A stretch of 6,241 nt of DNA from Clostridia bacterium (GTDB taxonomy: Bacteria > Bacillota_A > Clostridia > Peptostreptococcales > Anaerovoracaceae): the NCBI GenBank assembly GCA_024403175.1, contig JAKSSI010000084.1, positions 1-6,241 of the forward strand, written 5' to 3'. Shown piece by piece: positions 4,715 through 6,241 of the stretch. A program made the translations under genes and the position numbers. Positions within the stretch are counted from its first letter, which is position 1, and the number at the start of each line of letters is the position of its first letter. The notes under the pieces were generated by a model. The model was given only the letters and a program-made list of their open reading frames with translations, had not been told where the DNA came from and did no database searches.

Positions 4715-4755
4715 AATGCCTCTCTGCTGTTAGAAGCTCACGCATAAAGGCATTT
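4714..4755 (-). terminator. Stem-loop terminator of the sigma/anti-sigma unit
   Basis: On the minus strand AAATGCCT (4755-4748) pairs with AGGCATTT (4721-4714), with a 26-nt loop, then the T run continues (TTTTTC in all). It starts about 17 nt after the stop of the membrane protein gene. The large loop makes it less typical than a compact terminator. The IS element begins 9 bp downstream. Confidence 0.6.
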
Positions 4756-4771
4756 CTGTTATTTCATTTTT

Positions 4772-5860
4772 TTAGTTTGTTACTGCTAAATCTTCTTCGT
4801 CACTTACAGGCTGCGAACCCTTCAGATTGTTATTTGTCAGCCCGAATACCCAAAACTCCATATTCTTAAACGACAGGTTTTCAAGCTCGTCTGCCGTTAC
4901 AACTATATTCAAACTGTCCTGTGAGTATGGCGCGCGCTCGCATTTAATATTATTCTCTGAAAGAATCTTTGCAGTTTCATCTAGAACGCCTTCAAGATAG
5001 ACCCTGTATGCCCGCGCGTATTGGTCTCTTGCCGAAGTGTCGCCATGAGTTATTGTTGTCGTGGTGCCGTCCGGAGTGGTTACATTGATACGCTGCAGTG
5101 CTTCAATATCATTCTTTAGCTGATCTGCCAAAAAACTGCCATCAACAATATATTTATCCAGCAGGTTTCCGAAATATAAAACCTGTTCTTCATAAAACAC
5201 GCGGTCCCATCTGATTCCGTCAGGGGTACCGGTTTCATATAAAGCAGTTCCGTATTTCAGTTCATCACCGACTTTCAAGAGTTCCATCATTTTCTCAGGC
5301 ATCATTCTTTCGTTATCAGCTTCTACCGCTAACTGATATAGGGTTTTTCCTTCATAGGTAAACCCGGTGACATTCTGAGGTGCCGGACGATACTTTGCAG
5401 TAACAGCAAAAGTACCATTGGGATTATCGTTTATTACCCAGTACAAATCCCCATACATACTAATCTTGTTCTTCCACCAGAAAATGCAGAAATCCATTGA
5501 GGAACTTTCCGAACCTTTAATATCTTCATCACCGGAGGCGATAATCTGATTATCGGATTTTGGGGATGATTGCTGGTTTTCCAATTCTTCCTGCAGCTTT
5601 CTTTCCTGCTCATTCTGTGCCTCAATTTCCTCAGCTGTTTCTTTCTTTCCACCGTTATTAACATCTTCAGTATTGGCAAGCTTTGTTCTATCTTTTAATG
5701 TGCCGCCCTGCCACATGCCAATGCAGACTGCAACAACCAGGCAACAGCTTACAACAGGCGCTGCAATCTTTGTGATTTTCTTTCTTTTATTCTGCTTTTC
5801 AATTTCATATTGACTGATACGACTTAACGCATCATCTGCCATTTCTTTATATGTCTTCAT
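4772..5860 (-). CDS. Single-pass membrane protein, probable anti-sigma factor of the adjacent sigma factor
   Basis: A 362-residue protein with a short basic cytoplasmic N-terminus (1-28, ending QNKRKK), one transmembrane segment (about 29-50, including SCCLVVAVCIG), a charged Glu/Gln/Lys-rich likely coiled-coil linker (about 72-97) and a large extracytoplasmic domain (about 120-345). That domain has no motif I recognise; it contains SMYGDLYWVIND and a Thr-rich TTPDGTTTTITHGDTS stretch. No signal-peptidase or lipoprotein site is seen. No HxxxCxxC zinc anti-sigma motif is present, so it is not a classical ZAS protein. The ATG has an excellent SD (AAGGAGG, 9-nt spacing) and overlaps the 3' end of the sigma gene by 14 bp, so the two are tightly coupled. 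Topology and position behind a sigma gene indicate an anti-sigma factor that would hold the sigma at the membrane until an envelope signal releases it; this is inference from context. Confidence 0.8.
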   Translation of the reverse strand: MKTYKEMADDALSRISQYEIEKQNKRKKITKIAAPVVSCCLVVAVCIGMWQGGTLKDRTKLANTEDVNNGGKKETAEEIEAQNEQERKLQEELENQQSSPKSDNQIIASGDEDIKGSESSSMDFCIFWWKNKISMYGDLYWVINDNPNGTFAVTAKYRPAPQNVTGFTYEGKTLYQLAVEADNERMMPEKMMELLKVGDELKYGTALYETGTPDGIRWDRVFYEEQVLYFGNLLDKYIVDGSFLADQLKNDIEALQRINVTTPDGTTTTITHGDTSARDQYARAYRVYLEGVLDETAKILSENNIKCERAPYSQDSLNIVVTADELENLSFKNMEFWVFGLTNNNLKGSQPVSDEEDLAVTN

Positions 5861-6241
5861 AAGTAAACCCCTCCTTGATCAGCTCTTGTTTGAGTGACTG
5901 TTTTGCTCGATATATAAGGGATTCTATATTGTGCACACTTTTTCTCATGATCTTAGCTGTCTCTTTATTTGAAAGGTCTTCAAAATATGTCAGCCACAAA
6001 ACTTGCCTGTACTCTGATTTCAATTTTCCAAGCACCTGATGAACAACAATTCTTCTCTCCTCTTTCAGATAAGCGTCCTCAAGGGCTTGCCTATCTGCAA
6101 GATTTGAGCATTCGTCAATTGATACCTCGCTGCGCTTTGATTCTTTTCTAATGTAATCAACAGCAACATTCCGCCCGATAGCATACAACCAGGTTTTAAA
6201 AGATGACTTCCCTGAAAAGCGAGGCTTTTTAATACCAAGCT
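5847..6241 (-). CDS. ECF-type RNA polymerase sigma-70 family factor, N-terminus outside the window
   Basis: The last 130 codons of a sigma factor; the frame stays open to 6239, so the start is outside the window. The visible part begins in region 2 with the classic F-S-G-K-S-S-F-K-T-W-L-Y-A-I-G-R-N-V-A-V stretch, continues through VDYIRKESKR (regions 2.3-2.4, core binding and -10 recognition), then an acidic linker, then region 4: VLGKLKSEYRQVLWLTYFEDLSNKETAKIMRK with the helix-turn-helix formed by LSNKETAKIM and VHNIESLIYRAKQSLK, which contacts the -35 element. ECF sigmas are about 160-200 residues, so about 40-60 are missing. The TAA stop lies inside the downstream membrane protein gene. 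A TTG at 6188 could be taken for a start but interrupts the conserved KTWLYAIGRN block, so it is not the real one. These operons usually transcribe themselves, but the promoter would be upstream of the window. Confidence 0.93.
   Translation of the reverse strand, partial: LGIKKPRFSGKSSFKTWLYAIGRNVAVDYIRKESKRSEVSIDECSNLADRQALEDAYLKEERRIVVHQVLGKLKSEYRQVLWLTYFEDLSNKETAKIMRKSVHNIESLIYRAKQSLKQELIKEGFTYEDI

Noticed and set aside
5847..6188. Complete small sigma-like protein starting at the TTG at 6188
   Set aside because: The frame is open to the window edge and the residues before the TTG (GKSSFKTW) are conserved sigma region 2, so the gene is partial and the real start is outside.

Overview
This window looks like chromosomal DNA of a low-to-moderate GC member of the Bacillota, most likely an anaerobic Clostridia-type organism. 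The support is strong AGGAG-type ribosome sites, AT-rich intergenic DNA with sigma-A-like promoters, a RelQ-type small alarmone synthetase, a YnbB-type PLP enzyme and an IS200/IS605 element. No species can be named from the sequence alone. Every gene I can support lies on the minus strand, so the biological order runs from high to low coordinates.

Region A (6241-4714) holds the 3' part of an ECF-type sigma factor gene that overlaps, by 14 bp, a gene for a single-pass membrane protein with a large extracytoplasmic domain, a probable cognate anti-sigma factor. The pair ends at a stem-loop terminator at 4714-4755.

Region B (4705-3036) is a complete, intact-looking IS200/IS605-family element of about 1670 bp. 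It carries tnpA (HUH/Y1 single-strand transposase), tnpB (RNA-guided nuclease with an intact RuvC triad and zinc ribbon), subterminal hairpins at both ends, readable cleavage/guide tetranucleotide pairs of the IS608 kind, and a probable omega-RNA running off the right end into flanking DNA. It sits just beyond the terminator of region A and before the promoter of region C.

Region C (3008-2186) is a monocistronic small alarmone synthetase gene with its own promoter and a clear intrinsic terminator.

Region D (2159-1) is a two-gene operon: a PLP-dependent enzyme of the 'methionine gamma-lyase / aluminum resistance' family, and an NhaC-superfamily transporter cut by the window edge. The promoter is good (extended -10, 17-bp spacer) and is followed by an unusually long leader of about 167 nt. 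That leader holds a 32-codon open frame and a long imperfect stem that pairs part of the leader with the ribosome site of the lyase gene. This looks like a translational attenuator or an uncharacterised structured regulatory leader, and is the most interesting novel candidate in the window.

Together the genes suggest envelope or stress sensing (sigma/anti-sigma), stringent-response signalling ((p)ppGpp synthesis) and amino-acid/sulfur-compound uptake and breakdown. They appear to be separate transcription units, and nothing here shows a direct regulatory link between them.
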